This document shows positions 1-11,550 of a stretch of DNA of 64,000 nucleotides, piece after piece. The notes beneath the pieces are model-generated. The model was not told where the DNA came from. It was given only the letters and a program-made list of their open reading frames with translations, and did not search any database. Both the position numbers and the translations under genes were made by a program. Numbering within the stretch: position 1 is the first letter of the stretch; every line of letters begins with the position of its first letter. Source of the stretch: Chaenocephalus aceratus (lineage: Eukaryota > Chordata > Actinopteri > Perciformes > Channichthyidae); contig JAMFTG010000718.1 of the NCBI GenBank assembly GCA_023974075.1, positions 39,321 through 103,320 of the forward strand. The letters are read 5' to 3'.

Positions 1-502
1 AGAAGGAATAGAGGAAACACACATGCTACAAAACTGGTAATTTATCTTCAGCTGGGTGCTTGGTTTCCGTGTTGCTGTGCAGCTTGTAACATATAATTAA
101 TTTGTTCAAACATGTATTGACTTTGTCTGTCTACAAATGTACTTTATTCAAAACCTAATTTACTTTCAGGCAGGATAAGCAAAGCAAAGAAACATGCCCG
201 CCATATGGTACGCCTTCAAGTCGAAAGCAGTTTGTGAAAAACAACCAAAAGGATACAAAATAAATACTGAAGTAAATACAAAAACTTTAAATTACAATAA
301 TGATATTATTAAAAACATAATCTTAAATATATTGCAAACATAATTACCAATTTAAATACATTATTATTATTTAAAGAAAAACGTCCCATCAAATATAAGC
401 AAAATACTTTAAACAATATTAACAATAAGGAGCATTATATCAATATTGATCTATACATGAATATGCTTGATCATCATAGCTTTGAGCTCTTAACATTCCT
501 TG

Positions 503-1416
503 TGTCAAAGTCTAGGACACCACTGAGAGAAAAGGAATGGGAACTTCCAAGACTTTTTTGAGTTGAACAAAACGCTGTAGATATGTGGTTCGATATCTCG
601 CAAAGGTTTTGTTCAAATTATTTATTTGTTTCTTCTCCATGTCCCCTAGGGGGCTCCGTAACATACACATTATATCGCAGTTTTAGTTTCACCAACTCCG
701 TTTCTAATATGCAATAAGACTACAACATGCGTCTGTGATGTATTTTCGAGCTTTCCAATCCAGGCGAGATCTCTCTCTCCGTCTGGGTGCGAGGGGGCGG
801 GGCCCGCTCGTAAAGGTCTCCTGACTGACAGGCTGTCATCCTGGTTCGTGGTTACTCTGGGTTCTGTCTTCAGGACACAGTGTTGGATTGTTTTGTTGAT
901 TGGATGGGACTTGATTGGATTCAATATTAGAGTAATTTTCTCGTTTGTTTAAATATATGTGGCCTTTGTTTCTGTGATTGAATGATTTACTCAAATAAGA
1001 AGGTTGATGAATTATCATCTAATGATTTTGATGATGTTGTATTTATGTTAAAGGTCACTTTGAATGATTTTAACTAATGTAGAAAAACTAACATTTTAAA
1101 TTCGGGACGGTCCACATTAATTTCGGGACAGATTGTATTTCGGGACGGTTCCGGAAGGATGGGGGAAAAAAGTTAGTCGAGAGCCCTGGTCCTCTATTGT
1201 ACTTCTGGGATGCACCAGAAGATAATGTTCAAGACAATAAATGGGAATGTAATTGTGGTCTTCTGAGAAAAGCCCGGCATAAGGGTTGTGATGGCGGTAC
1301 AAAGCGTACGATGTTCAGAACATCTCACCCATGGCGGAGTCAAAGTCTAGGACACCACTGAAAGAAAAGGAGTGGTAACTTTCAAGACTTTTTTAAGTCA
1401 AGTTGGAACAAAGCTG
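503..1416. repeat. Two copies of an ~75-bp direct repeat
   Basis: The segment at 503-577 (starting gtcaaagtctaggacacc) recurs at 1339-1416 with a few substitutions, about 836 bp downstream. The copies share the start, a run of T after caagac, and a gttg(g)aacaaa(a)gctg end. The element they come from is not identified. Confidence 0.7.
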
Positions 1417-1590
1417 TCTCGTCATCTTGTCATTACATAGGCAGCATTGGTAGCAACATATCTATTCATATTTTAAAACACTTACTGTACTTATTCTGGT
1501 CTTGCTAGAAAAACCAGCATAAAAGCCGGGTTGGCGTTAGAAAGTGTACGATGTTCAGAACATTCCCTTTAAAATGTCACCCATGGCGGA
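1267..1590. repeat. Two copies of an ~65-bp direct repeat, 240 bp apart
   Basis: Positions 1267-1338 and 1507-1590 share a block containing gtacgatgttcagaacat and then cacccatggcggag. The second copy has about 11 extra bases between the two blocks. This is a local duplication of unknown origin within the intron. Confidence 0.65.
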
Positions 1591-4182
1591 GACGCTGCAG
1601 AGAGCCGGGGTAATTGCTCAAATATGTGCTTGATCTCGTGTGGACAGGGGCGGTGTGCAGAGAGGCTGAAAGGCACCGAGCTGTCGCAAACAGTGTTTGG
1701 CTTTGGTGCTGTTGATTATTGGTAGGGTCTGTTTCTATATTGAGGTGTGGAGAAAAGTTGAGGAGGGAGATATCCACATCTGCATTGGGGAAGGCGGTGA
1801 GTGTTTGCTTTGTCAGTTATGCAAATTATTTACTGAAAAAATTACAAGGGTGTCTGGGGTGTGGAGTCCTTGGCTTCGGAGTAAATGTCTTGTTTGAGGA
1901 AGGGGATGTTGTTGGCGTTAGGGTTGAAATACTTTCATTGTTGCAAGGACTGCTTTGTATGTGAAATAACTTTCTTACACCAACAGATGAAATTAGTTTT
2001 TTAGGTCCAGTATCATTTGAAGATGTAGAAATAATATCATAATTCACTCGCATATGAATAATGTTCGCCACAGTTCAAGATGACCGTGCTTTGAAACAAA
2101 TTACACATGTTATTACACTTGCCAGCTCACAGGATGTTTGGTTCGATATATTGATGTTTAATACGAGTAGATCCTGCCTTGCTGGCTGTACAGTAGCTGT
2201 TGCATATATTGTTGTTGCCTCATTGCATTTCATTATGTTGTCCTTGCTGATGTCTTGCTCTGCCTAACTTTTGCAAACTAAAGCATTTTTACTTTTACAG
2301 ATACACCAATGCTCTCGGCCAAATGTTCTTTTTAAGAACTATAATTAATAGAAGCAACACTTTGTAATAGAAAATTAAATGTGCATATCGGAGAGAAAAT
2401 AGTAGGCTAATGAGAGAAATAAATAGCCTTTGTATTATCCATCTAAAGCCATGTAGGTATTTATTTATGTACAAGCATTTCAAGGTTGTTTTGTTATAGT
2501 AACTCCCAGTGGTGCAAACACTGTTTTTCTGGATTGACAATATGTTTAAAACCATCATGTATGTATTATTGGATCTACACAAATGTTTGATATGCCTGAC
2601 ACTGATTGGTCGGACACTAGTCATGGCAACCGGACAATTTTGACCTTTGTCTGATGCAACCGGGCATCTCTGTTTTTCTTATTAGTAATAATTGTCAGCA
2701 TGTACGATGTAAAGACTCTTTCTGTGCCATCATGTGTTGTCGTCTTTGGAAAATGGATGTTTGAGCTGTGTTTCTGCGGTAATGGTTTAACAGTGAAAGT
2801 AGATCTGACCCGATGACCTCTGGACTTTGATTGGCTTTTCAATGAAAGACATTGATCGGGCTGTATATCTGAATAGGACTAGAGGTGAAATAGACGGAGC
2901 TTGGAAACATAAACCATTCAGTGGCTAAAAACATATGAAAGGACCTCTAAATAACTTTGGTTAGTTACTGCTACCGATGAATTGAGGCCAGTAAAGGGCA
3001 GGCCCAGCTTTCATCTCCGGTGAAGAAAGATTTCTTCAGAATATAAACAAGTAAAACCAGGCGGGTGGAGCTGAGCTGTTCATGATGGAATTCGCCCCCA
3101 TTTCCCCAGTGTCTGTCCTTTACTTCATTTGAATCTGAATGCTCCAAGCTCGCAATTATTCTTTACCTCTAAGCTCCGTCTGTAGGAGCTTGTGCGTCGA
3201 GAGCATTTTGGCCGTCTGTTTTCAGGGTGAACGGCTTTTCCTGAGCAGATTTACAGAGGAAAGAAAAGTAAACAAGAGGAAGATGCTGCCAGTAGATATG
3301 AAAAACAGACAGCTGTAATCTCCCGCCGTGGGCTGCTGAGCTGATTAGGACTCTGCTGGATCACCAAGGCTTCTTATCAGCACTGGGGGAGACTGTGCAT
3401 GTATGGAAACTGATATCTATAGCACAGTATCATATGCAAATGATGCAGTCATACATGCAGACTGGTTCCATATGAAATGGCATATCCACCAGTTTGACTC
3501 CTTTCCCATGACCGCACGGATGGGAACATCGAGCTGAAGAAGTGTTCAAAGAAAAGGATGACACATGCTGCCATTACACCGGGCTGTTCCTTTGCATCTG
3601 ATGAGAGTTAAAGCACACCATAATGATTGCTTTTCACATCTTATTTTTCCATGCAAATAAACAAAGGAACACATGAAAGGGAAGAGGAGAGACGGATCTG
3701 CAAGCCGTCGACTTGTTCCAACACCCTGCTTACACTCCCTGCAATGGGGCAATGCGCAAAGGAGCCCTCTGCTCGTAAAGCACCGATTTATGGGGGAAAT
3801 TAACATATCATTAACATACCACAGGCACTCTTAAAAAGAAGGTTATTTATAATTAGGTGACATCAGAGACACGGGGTTGCATTGCGCTGGAAGAGGAGGA
3901 AGAGGATTGGAAAGGCCCCGGAGAAGACGTGTTTTTCGTTTTAGTTTGAGAAGGAGAAACTGGGACGCTGTTGTTTCCTCTGCGTTGTGGTCGGAGGCTT
4001 TTGGGGTTTTCTGTCCTATTTCTCGCCATAATGACATTTAAGTGGCACGCTTCTGCCGGGTCTGAATGGCCTGTGCACCCCCTCGCCGTTTACTCACTTT
4101 ATTTTTCTATTGCAGTTTAAATGAACTCCTGCAGAAAAGTGGTGAAAAGGAGTTACATCTGCTCTACTTTCAGAAGTTCAAC

Positions 4183-5763
4183 CAGAGATGGGAAGTAGTG
4201 GAGTACAAATACTTTGTTACTGTACTTAAGGACATTTTTCTGGTATCAATATACCTTACTCCAGTACTTATTTTTCTGACGACTTTTTACTTTCTACTTC
4301 TCACATGTTGAACTCAAATACCTGTACTTTCTACTTCTTACATGTTGAACCCAAATACCTGTACTTTCTACTTCTCACATGTTGAACACAAATACCTGTA
4401 CTTTCTACTTCTTACATGTTGAACTCAAATACCTGTACTTTCTACTTCTCACATGTTGAACTCAAATACCTGTACTTTCTACTTCTTACATGTTGAACTC
4501 AAATACCTGTACTCTCTACTTCTCACATGTTGAACTCAAATACCTGTACTTTCTACTTCTTACATGTTGAACTCAAATACCTGTACTTTCTACTTCTTAC
4601 ATGTTGAACTCAAATACCTGTACTTTCTGCTTCTTACATGTTGAACTCAAATACCTGTACTTTCTACTTCTTACATGTTGAACTCAAATACCTGTACTCT
4701 CTACTTCTCACATGTTGAACTCAAATACCTGTACTTTCTACTTCTTACATGTTGAACTCAAATACCTGTACTTTCTACTTCTTACATGTTGAACTCAAAT
4801 ACCTGTACTCTCTACTTCTCACATGTTGAACTGAAATACCTGTACTTTCTACTTCTTACATGTTGAACTCAAATACCTGTACTTTCTACTTCTTACATGT
4901 TGAACTCAAATACCTGTACTTTCTACTTCTTACATGTTGAACACAAATACCTGTACTTTCTACTTCTCACATGTTGAACCCAAATACCTGTACTTTCTAC
5001 TTCTTACATGTTGAACACAAATACCTGTACTTTCTACTTCTTACATGTTGAACACAAATACCTGTACTTTCTACTTCTTACATGTTGAACCCAAATACCT
5101 GTACTTTCTACTTCTTACATGTTGAACTCAAATACCTGTACTTTCTACTTCTTACATGTTGAACTCAAATACCTGTACTTTCTACTTCTTACATGTTGAA
5201 CCCAAATACCTGTACTTTCTACTTCTTACATGTTGAACTCAAATACCTGTACTTTCTACTTCTTACATGTTGAACTCAAATACCTGTACTTTCTACTTCT
5301 TACATGTTGAACCCAAATACCTGTACTTTCTACTTCTCTCATTTCCCAAACAGCTGGTTCCTTTAGTCTGAATGTGTGATGGTGCGTGATCATTATTCTT
5401 TAGAGTCACTGCGTGCCTATTGGTTGGAACACGATCCGTGTATCCATCACTTCCTGGTCTTCTCTAAAGAAGAGGGACCAATGGAGACGTTGTCATGTTG
5501 CCGTTGTTCAGCATGGAAACATTCATTAGCTAACAATGACATTATTGTTCTATTGATATAAAGGGAGGTCAGGTACTCTTTAAAGCAGCTGCTAGTTATG
5601 GGTACTTTTTACTGAAGTACACTTCAAAGCCTCTTTACTTTTACTTGAGTAAAGAAGTTTAGTCAGTACTTCTACTTCTACCAGATGTGTGGAAAGATAT
5701 GTTTAAACACGAATATCTGTACTTCTACTTGAGGAAAGAATGTGTGTACTTTTGCCATCTCTG
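4183..5763 (+). mobile_element. Non-autonomous hAT-like element with internal minisatellite (copy A)
   Basis: The element begins CAGAGATGGGAAGTA and ends in an inverted version (reverse complement CAGAGATGGCAAAAGTA). It is flanked by AGTTCAAC (4175-4182) and AGTTTAAC (5764-5771), an 8-bp target-site duplication with one mismatch, which is the hAT signature. The interior is mostly a 37-bp tandem array and there is no transposase. A second copy lies at 34800-36248 with its own intact 8-bp duplication, which confirms the borders. Family assignment rests on duplication length and the CAG start. Confidence 0.85.
4305..5335 (+). repeat. 37-bp minisatellite, about 28 units
   Basis: The unit is 37 bp and is built around the words catgttgaactcaaatacc and tgtactttctacttct. 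Units vary mainly at a c/t (tctcac or tcttac) and at aactc, aaccc or aacac. The whole array lies inside hAT-like copy A. The copy at 34.8 kb carries only about 11 units, so the array length differs between the two copies of one element. Confidence 0.95.
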
Positions 5764-5771
5764 AGTTTAAC

Positions 5772-6607
5772 AAATACTTGGTCTTTTATCACTTAACAAA
5801 AATTGATACCTCAAAATCTGTGACTTTCTACATGTTGACGGTACCTGTGGTTCCAAAGAGTTGATTGGGTACACGTTAAGTATCAAACAAGCATTAACTT
5901 GGTATTTACATGAGTTAGTGAAGAGAGATATTACTGAGTCAAATGCATGAAAATAAAGATGCCATGTGAAATGTAAATCTGGAGTAGCAGTTGTTTTGAA
6001 CAGACTTTATTGGCAGTATCCATCCAACATGTCTGACCTCACAAGCTGATCGCCTTGTGTTTCACTCCACCATATAGATGGATCCATGCATTAATTAACA
6101 GAGCATTTGGACGTAAATCTGTTAAACTAATTTAGCTTCTTTCAGATCAACACTTTATTCTTAAAGTTAGCACATTTTAAAAGGAGTTGTCATAAAAGCA
6201 TTTACGGACATTTGGAGTCAGACTTGAAACCCCATTGAGTTTGACTGCCTAAAAACATGGCGAAAATTGATATTATACGGCTGTTGACAGTATTTTCTGA
6301 TTTATGGAGTGATAAAAAGAGATATCCAAAATCCCTTCAGTAAAAACATTAGATTCTAATATGACTACAAAATGAAATGATAATTTTGAACCTGACTTTA
6401 TCCAAAGTTCAGATTTGTGTTCCTGAAATGTATTAAAATGTGCGCATATTTAATGGAATGATAGCTAATATGCATATTTAAACATGCTTTTTCAGAAAAC
6501 TTGTAATACAAAAAACAATTGTCTTAATGTAAGTAATTAACTGGAGAAATGTCTTGCTGATACCTTTAAGTAAAATCAAATCCCCTAATCACCTGTAGTG
6601 TCTCGCC
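5772..6607. other. Intron, no feature recognised
   Basis: This is AT-rich single-copy-looking intron between the hAT-like element and the LINE piece. No reading frame, RNA gene or inverted-repeat element is recognised. Confidence 0.5.
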
Positions 6608-6611
6608 TTAA

Positions 6612-6652
6612 AGGTCCCCTATTATACTGTTTTTCATCAATATATATCTGAG
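6612..6652 (-). mobile_element. Terminal fragment of a TTAA-flanked element
   Basis: TTAA (6608-6611) is followed by AGGTCCCCTATTATAC and about 25 further bases. These match the reverse complement of the right end of the elements ending at 12638 and 54079. The fragment stops where the LINE sequence begins, so it is a truncated end. The TTAA flank suggests a piggyBac-like target, but no transposase is present to confirm this. Confidence 0.65.
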
Positions 6653-7643
6653 GAACTGCACACGGCCAAAGCAGCCTCCCTCTCCTCTGCCATCATCCTG
6701 TTGGACCTGTCTGCTGCATTCGACACGGTGAACCATCAGATCCTCCTTCGCACTCTCCAAGAACTTGGAGTATCAGGCTCTGCACTTTCCCTCCTCACCT
6801 CATACCTCAAAGACCGCACCTACAGAGTAACTTGGAGAGGGTTCGAGTCCGACCCTTGTCAATTAACTACAGGGGTCCCTCAGGGCTCTGTCCTTGGTCC
6901 TCTCCTCTTCTCCCTGTACACAAACTCGCTCGGATCAGTCATTAGCCCGCATGGTTTTTCATACCACTGCTACGCTGACGACACCCAACTAATTCTGTCC
7001 TTTCCCCGCTCAGAGACCCAGGTCGTCGCACGCATCTCTGCTTGTTTAGCTGACATCTCTCAGTGGATGTCCGCTCATCACCTCAAGCTCATCACCTCTG
7101 TTGTTTCCCCGACTCAGACTGCAAGGAATCTGGGTGTGATCCTAGATAACAACCTGTCCTTCACTGCAAACATCGCTGCTACAACCCGCTGCTGCAGATA
7201 CACGCTCTACAACATCAGGAGGATGCGTCCCCAGCTGACCCAGAAAGCCACGCAGGTTCTGGTCCAGGCTCTTGTCATCTCACGCCTAGACTACTGCAAC
7301 TCCCTCCTGGCTGGTCTACCTGCATGTGCCATCCCACCTCTGCAGCTCACCCAGAATGCAGCGGCTCGTCTGGTCTTTAACCTTCCTAAATTCTCCCACA
7401 CCACGCCGCTCCTCCGCTCCCTCCACTGGCTTCCGGTAACTGCTAGAATCCACTTCAAGACAATGGTACTTGCGTACCATGCTGTGAATGGATCTGGCCC
7501 TTCCTACATCCAGGACATGGTTAAACCGTACACCCCAGCACGTGCTCTACGCTCTGCATCAGCCAAACGGCTCGCTGCACCCTCGCTGCGAGGGGGACCC
7601 AAGTTCCCATCAGCAGAAACACGTGGGTTTGCTATCCTGGTGA
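6653..7643 (+). pseudogene. L2-type LINE reverse transcriptase fragment (internally deleted)
   Basis: An open frame (from the ATG at 6701, 338 codons) resembles the reverse transcriptase of L2-clade non-LTR retrotransposons. Visible motifs are LSAAFDTVNH near the start, GVPQGSVLGP at about residue 58, the catalytic YADD at 91-94, then RLDYCNSLL and LHWLPV towards the end. The upstream reverse-transcriptase blocks and the whole endonuclease domain are missing. After residue 130 (HHLKL) the frame jumps to the later ARNLGV block, an internal deletion relative to the family. The LINE match ends near FAILV, and the last 25 or so codons to 7717 are unrelated. It is therefore a 5'-truncated dead copy despite the open frame. 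It ends about 360 bp before a khdrbs3 exon on the same strand. Confidence 0.9.
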
Positions 7644-8005
7644 CAGAACGAGATCAAAAAAGCAGAGCAGAGATATATCAACTTCATGAAAGCCCATACT
7701 TTATCTGCACACAATAACGAGGACAGACGGCTGTGTGAAAACAAAAGCAATCCGTTAACCCAGACAGCTGCCGTGGAAAGACTTGTCAGGATCGTCCGTT
7801 TGCAGACTCGTACGTTTTCAATAACCCACATACATATTTCCTGTCTGTCTGTTTTTGTAACTTTCCAGCATCAAACCTCATTACGTAACTCGCTCTGCAG
7901 TAAATCCTTTTTTCGAAACACATCAAATAAGATAAATGTTGCTGACGGTGACGGGTCGCTTCCCTCGACGGCTGATATATGAAACTGTTGTTTTTCTGCC
8001 ATCAG
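7644..8005 (+). other. 3' end of khdrbs3 intron
   Basis: This intron stretch ends in a T-rich tract and the acceptor ccatcag directly before the exon at 8006. No other feature is recognised in it. Confidence 0.6.
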
Positions 8006-8152
8006 GAAGAAGAGCTACGGCAAAGCAACGAAGGCAAATATAACCATCTGAACGAAGACCTGCACGTCCTCATCGAGGTGTTCGCCCCCCCCGCCGAGGC
8101 CTACGCCAGGATGGGTCACGCTCTGGAGGAGATCAAGAAGTTTCTTATACCG
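8006..8152 (+). CDS. khdrbs3: khdrbs3 exon: C-terminal half of the KH domain
   Basis: This 147-bp, 49-codon exon is phase 0 at both ends, with acceptor ccatcag and donor gtatgt. It encodes [20 protein letters not shown], then [20 protein letters not shown] and EEIKKFLIP. In KHDRBS3 this block falls at about residues 109-157 of a roughly 346-residue protein and forms the variable loop, third strand and last helix of the KH fold that contacts UAAA-type RNA. The stretch from DLHVL to FLIP matches mammalian KHDRBS3 as I recall it. Paralogue KHDRBS2 differs in this block (PPGEAYSRM, FLVP), which supports the khdrbs3 call. The exon sits between an LINE piece upstream and a minisatellite-bearing element downstream. 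KHDRBS3 is a nuclear homodimeric STAR protein that regulates alternative splicing, for example of neurexins. Confidence 0.97.
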
Positions 8153-8168
8153 GTATGTTCCCTTTGTT

Positions 8169-8169
<1 letters not shown>

Positions 8170-8200
<31 letters not shown>
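8170..8200 (+). repeat. (CA)n microsatellite
   Basis: A run of about 15 CA dinucleotides begins 18 bp after the splice donor at 8153. Confidence 0.95.
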
Positions 8201-8202
<2 letters not shown>

Positions 8203-8314
8203 TCTCTAGCTTTCAATCTCCTCCACCTGAATCTTTTCCCAGCTGCTCGGTTGAATCACTTTCAGCTTGTCCATGAGTGAAGTGTTGGAGCGAGTGTGTG
8301 AAAAGCATCTGGTG

Positions 8315-10136
8315 TGGCCCAATTCCAAACTGAACCCTACACACTCCTACTGCAAGACGAAGTAAACACACTCTTAGCCGAATGTTGTTTTTTCATTCAA
8401 GGTGAAGGGTGGAAACACAGCTTCTCCTTCTTCTCCTGCAGAAACAGGAACCGTCGTAACTTTTGGTATCAATGTTTTAACTAAAATATTCTTTTAATTA
8501 TTCTTCTGCGGCAAGACACAGTCCCTTTGAATATACAAATATTTACAAGGAAAGGAACGGGTCCACAGTTTCCAGACTGGATACAGGTTTATTTGAAGCA
8601 AGAAAAAAAGGACCAATGCAGACATCCTGGAGAAGGTTTAATAACTTCCTGTTGGAGGGGTTTCACAACTTCCTATTTGAGGGTAATCACTTCCTGTTTC
8701 ATGCATTAATTACTTCCTGTTGTAGGGTTTAATAACGTCCTGTTATAAGATTTGATCACTTCCTGTTAGATGGTTTAATAACTTCCTGTTATAGGATTTG
8801 ATCACTTCCTGTTAGATGGTTTAATAACTTCCTGTTGTAGGGTTTAATAACTTCCTGTTATGGGGTTTCATTACTTCCTGTTGGAGGGTTTCATAACTTA
8901 TTTTTGGAGGATTTTTTTTACTTCCTGTTAGAGGGTTTCATCACTTCCTGTTCTACTGTTTAATAACTTCCTGTTGGAGGGTTTAATAACTTCCTGTTGG
9001 AGGGTTTCATCACTTCCTGTTCTACTGTTTAATAACTTCCTGTTGTAGGGTTGAATGACTTCCTGTTAGATGGTTTAATAACTTCCTGTTGGAGGGTTTA
9101 ATAACTTCCTGTTGGAGGGTTTAATAACTTCCTGTTGGAGGGTTTATTAACTTCCTGTTGGATGGTTTATTAACTTCCTGTTGGAGGGTTTATTAACTTC
9201 CTGTTGGAGGGTTTAATAACTTCCTGTTGGAGGGTTTAATAACTTCCTGTTGGAGGGTTTAATAACTTCCTGTTGGAGGGTTTATTAACTTCCTGTTGGA
9301 GGGTTTATTAACTTCCTGTTGGATGGTGTAATAACTTCCTGTTGGATGGTTTAATAACTTCCTGTTGGAGGGTTTAATAACTTCCTGTTGGAGGGTTTAA
9401 TAACTTCCTGTTGGAGGGTTTATTCACTTCCTGTTGGAGGGTTTAATAACTTCCTGTTGGAGGGTTTATTAACTTCCTGTTGGAGGGTTTATTAACTTCC
9501 TGTTGGAGGGTTTATTAACTTCCTGTTGGATGGTGTAATAACTTCCTGTTGGAGGGTTTAATAACTTCCTGTTGGAGGGTTTATTCACTTCCTGTTGGAG
9601 GGTTTAATAACTTCCTGTTAGATGGTTTAATAACTTCCTGTTGGAGGGTTTATTAACTTCCTGTTGGAGGGTTTAATAACTTCCTGTTGGAGGGTTTAAT
9701 CACTTCCTGTTGGAGGGTTTATTAACTTCCTGTTGGAGGGTTTAATAACTTCCTGTTGGAGGGTTTATTAACTTCCTGTTGGATGGTTTATTAACTTCCT
9801 GTTGGATGGTTTAATAACTTCCTGTTGGATGGTTTAATAACTTCCTGTTGGAGGGTTTAATAACTTCCTGTTGGAGGGTTTATTAACTTCCTGTTGGATG
9901 GTTTATTAACTTCCTGTTGGATGGTTTAATAACTTCCTGTTGGAGGGTTTATTAACTTCCTGTTGGAGGGTTTAATAACTTCCTTTTTGAAGGTTGACTG
10001 ACTTCCTGTTGAACATTTTAACAACATCCACACTCCAGTAGTTGGTTAGGAACGGCGCTTCATGTGGCGGACCCTCCACCCAGACGTGAAATCGTAGTTA
10101 AAGTGGGTTAGGGTGTAGGGGATTGGAACTGGGCCA
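8315..10136. mobile_element. Inverted-repeat element carrying a 23-bp minisatellite
   Basis: The left end reads TGGCCCAATTCCAAACTG then ACCCTACAC. The right end is the inverse (reverse complement TGGCCCAGTTCCAATCCC then TACACCC). No transposase frame is present, and almost all of the interior is a 23-bp tandem array. I could not define a clean target-site duplication, so the superfamily is open. A related piece starts at about 17866 (TGGCCCAATCCC, then ACCCTACC and a similar follow-on). Confidence 0.7.
8633..10010 (+). repeat. 23-bp minisatellite, about 60 units
   Basis: The dominant unit is acttcctgttggagggttta plus ata. Variants are gga/aga/tag after tgtt, and taataa, tattaa or taatca at the junction. 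Degenerate units lie at the 5' edge (8633-8930) and at the last unit, with near-identical units in the middle, as expected from unequal exchange. Each unit carries ACTTCCTG, whose reverse complement CAGGAAGT is an ETS-type motif. Confidence 0.97.
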
Positions 10137-10712
10137 GTGTGTGATCCTGAATGGGAAGTCGTGGGTACTACAGGAATAAAAGAGCACAGGGAGGGATTTC
10201 CGGGAGCGCCAAACTCTCCGTGGCAGCTGCATGGCGCTTATTTACTCTTCCTCCATTCATTATGGATGATCTCTGCAATGCTCTGAGCTGTGATGATTTA
10301 CAACTCACCATTAATTATCAGCAAACCACCACCACCACCCTGCATGTAACCTCTTCCCACTCCTTTCATAAAGCACATGTATTGACAGAGCACACACATG
10401 ACAATCATATCAAGCGTTTTATGATTAGAGACTTATTCCCATGTTAATTATGCATCTTAATTCTGTGGCAAAGAAACAACTGTGTGAGAAGATAAAGGCA
10501 AAATGCGGTCCCGAGGATTTATCAGCGGGAGATCTGAAGTGTGTTGCTGCCTCGGGAACGGCGGCCATGGCAGTTCTGTAATGTGCATTAATTAGATATT
10601 GCCGGGGCTGTAGCCCTGGAGATAAAGGAGGGAATTGAATCCCGTGTAATTGAAAGCGGCTCTGTTCCCGTTTGTGTGTGTGGGGGTGAACACGCTGCCT
10701 CTCTGTGTGCAG
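10137..10712 (+). other. khdrbs3 intron, 3' part
   Basis: This is intron between the minisatellite element and the next exon, ending ctctgtgtgcag. No other element is recognised. The long antisense frame across this stretch has no family likeness. Confidence 0.55.
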
Positions 10713-10852
10713 GATTACAACGATGAGATAAGACAGGCCCAGCTGCAGGAGCTCACGTTCCTGAACGGAGGCTCGGAGGACGCCAAGGTGCCGTCGGTGA
10801 GGGGGAAGGCAGCGGTGCGAGCCAGAGGGACGCCTGTTCCAGGTCTTCCCAG
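10713..10852 (+). CDS. khdrbs3: khdrbs3 exon: QUA2 and start of RG-rich region
   Basis: This 140-bp exon starts in phase 0 and ends after two bases of an Arg codon (ag|g). Acceptor is tgtgcag and donor is gtaact. It encodes [20 protein letters not shown] (QUA2, which completes the STAR RNA-binding module), then [19 protein letters not shown] and TPVPGLP. It continues directly from the FLIP end of the exon at 8006-8152 across a 2.56-kb intron. The sequence from [14 protein letters not shown] to LNGGSE is the KHDRBS3 form as I recall it; KHDRBS2 has [20 protein letters not shown] 37-bp CU-rich tandem array begins only about 50 bp after the donor, which is unusual for a constitutive exon border. 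Confidence 0.96.
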
Positions 10853-10901
10853 GTAACTCGCATTCAAGATGCAAGGCTGTTGGTGTCATGTGTGCATCGC
10901 T

Positions 10902-11550
10902 GCATCAACATGTGTCCCCTCTTCTTCATGTCTCTTCTACATCAACATGTGTCCCCTCTTCTTCATGTCTCTTCTACATCAACATGTGTCCCCTCTTCTT
11001 CATGTCTCTTCTACATCAACATGTGTCCCCTCTTCTTCATGTCTCTTCTACATCAACATGTGTCCCCTCTTCTTCATGTCTCTTCTACATCAACATGTGT
11101 CCCCTCTTCTTCATGTCTCTTCTACATCAACATGTGTCCCCTCTTCTTCATGTCTCTTCTACATCAACATGTGTCCCCTCTTCTCCATGTCTCTTCTACA
11201 TCAACATGTGTCCCCTCTTCTTCATGTCTCTTCTACATCAACATGTGTCCCCTCTTCTTCATGTCTCTTCTACATCAACATGTGTCCCCTCTTCTTCATG
11301 TCTCTTCTACATCAACATGTGTCCCCTCTTCTCCATGTCTCTTCTACATCAACATGTGTCCCCTCTTCTTCATGTCTCTTCTACATCAACATGTGTCCCC
11401 TCTTCTTCATGTCTCTTCTACATCAACATGTGTCCCCTCTTCTTCATGTCTCTTCTACATCAACATGTGTCCCCTCTTCTTCATGTCTCTTCTACATCAA
11501 CATGTGTCCCCTCTTCTTCATGTCTCTTCTACATCAACATGTGTCCCCTC
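10902..11550 (+). repeat. 37-bp minisatellite, about 17 units (copy 1)
   Basis: The unit combines catgtgtcccctcttcttca and tgtctcttctacatcaa, 37 bp in all. Units are nearly identical, with two carrying ctccatg for cttcatg. Because 37 is not a multiple of 3 and the unit has no forward stop, all three + frames stay open for more than 220 codons. These frames are by-products of the repeat and not genes. The same unit forms the array at 51.7-53.65 kb. Confidence 0.97.

Larger units (their letters stand above)
1..4174. other. khdrbs3 intron, upstream part
   Basis: This is AT-rich intronic sequence upstream of the first visible exon. I see no exon with a credible splice pair and no family-like reading frame. 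The short open frames here are isolated and none resembles the missing KHDRBS3 N-terminal or GXXG-containing KH exon, so those exons should lie before base 1. Apart from short local direct repeats near 0.5-1.6 kb, I recognise no mobile element in this stretch. Confidence 0.6.

Noticed and set aside
4305..5335. CRISPR-like array of regularly spaced repeats (also the arrays at 8.6, 10.9, 25.6 and 52.4 kb)
   Set aside because: The units are contiguous tandem repeats without unique spacers, in a vertebrate intron. They are minisatellites.
1..8005. Search for the preceding KH exon (GXXG loop) in the first 8 kb
   Set aside because: I found no translated stretch resembling the expected KH first half with a phase-0 donor, so I place it outside the window. 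A spliced alignment with a fish KHDRBS3 protein would settle it.
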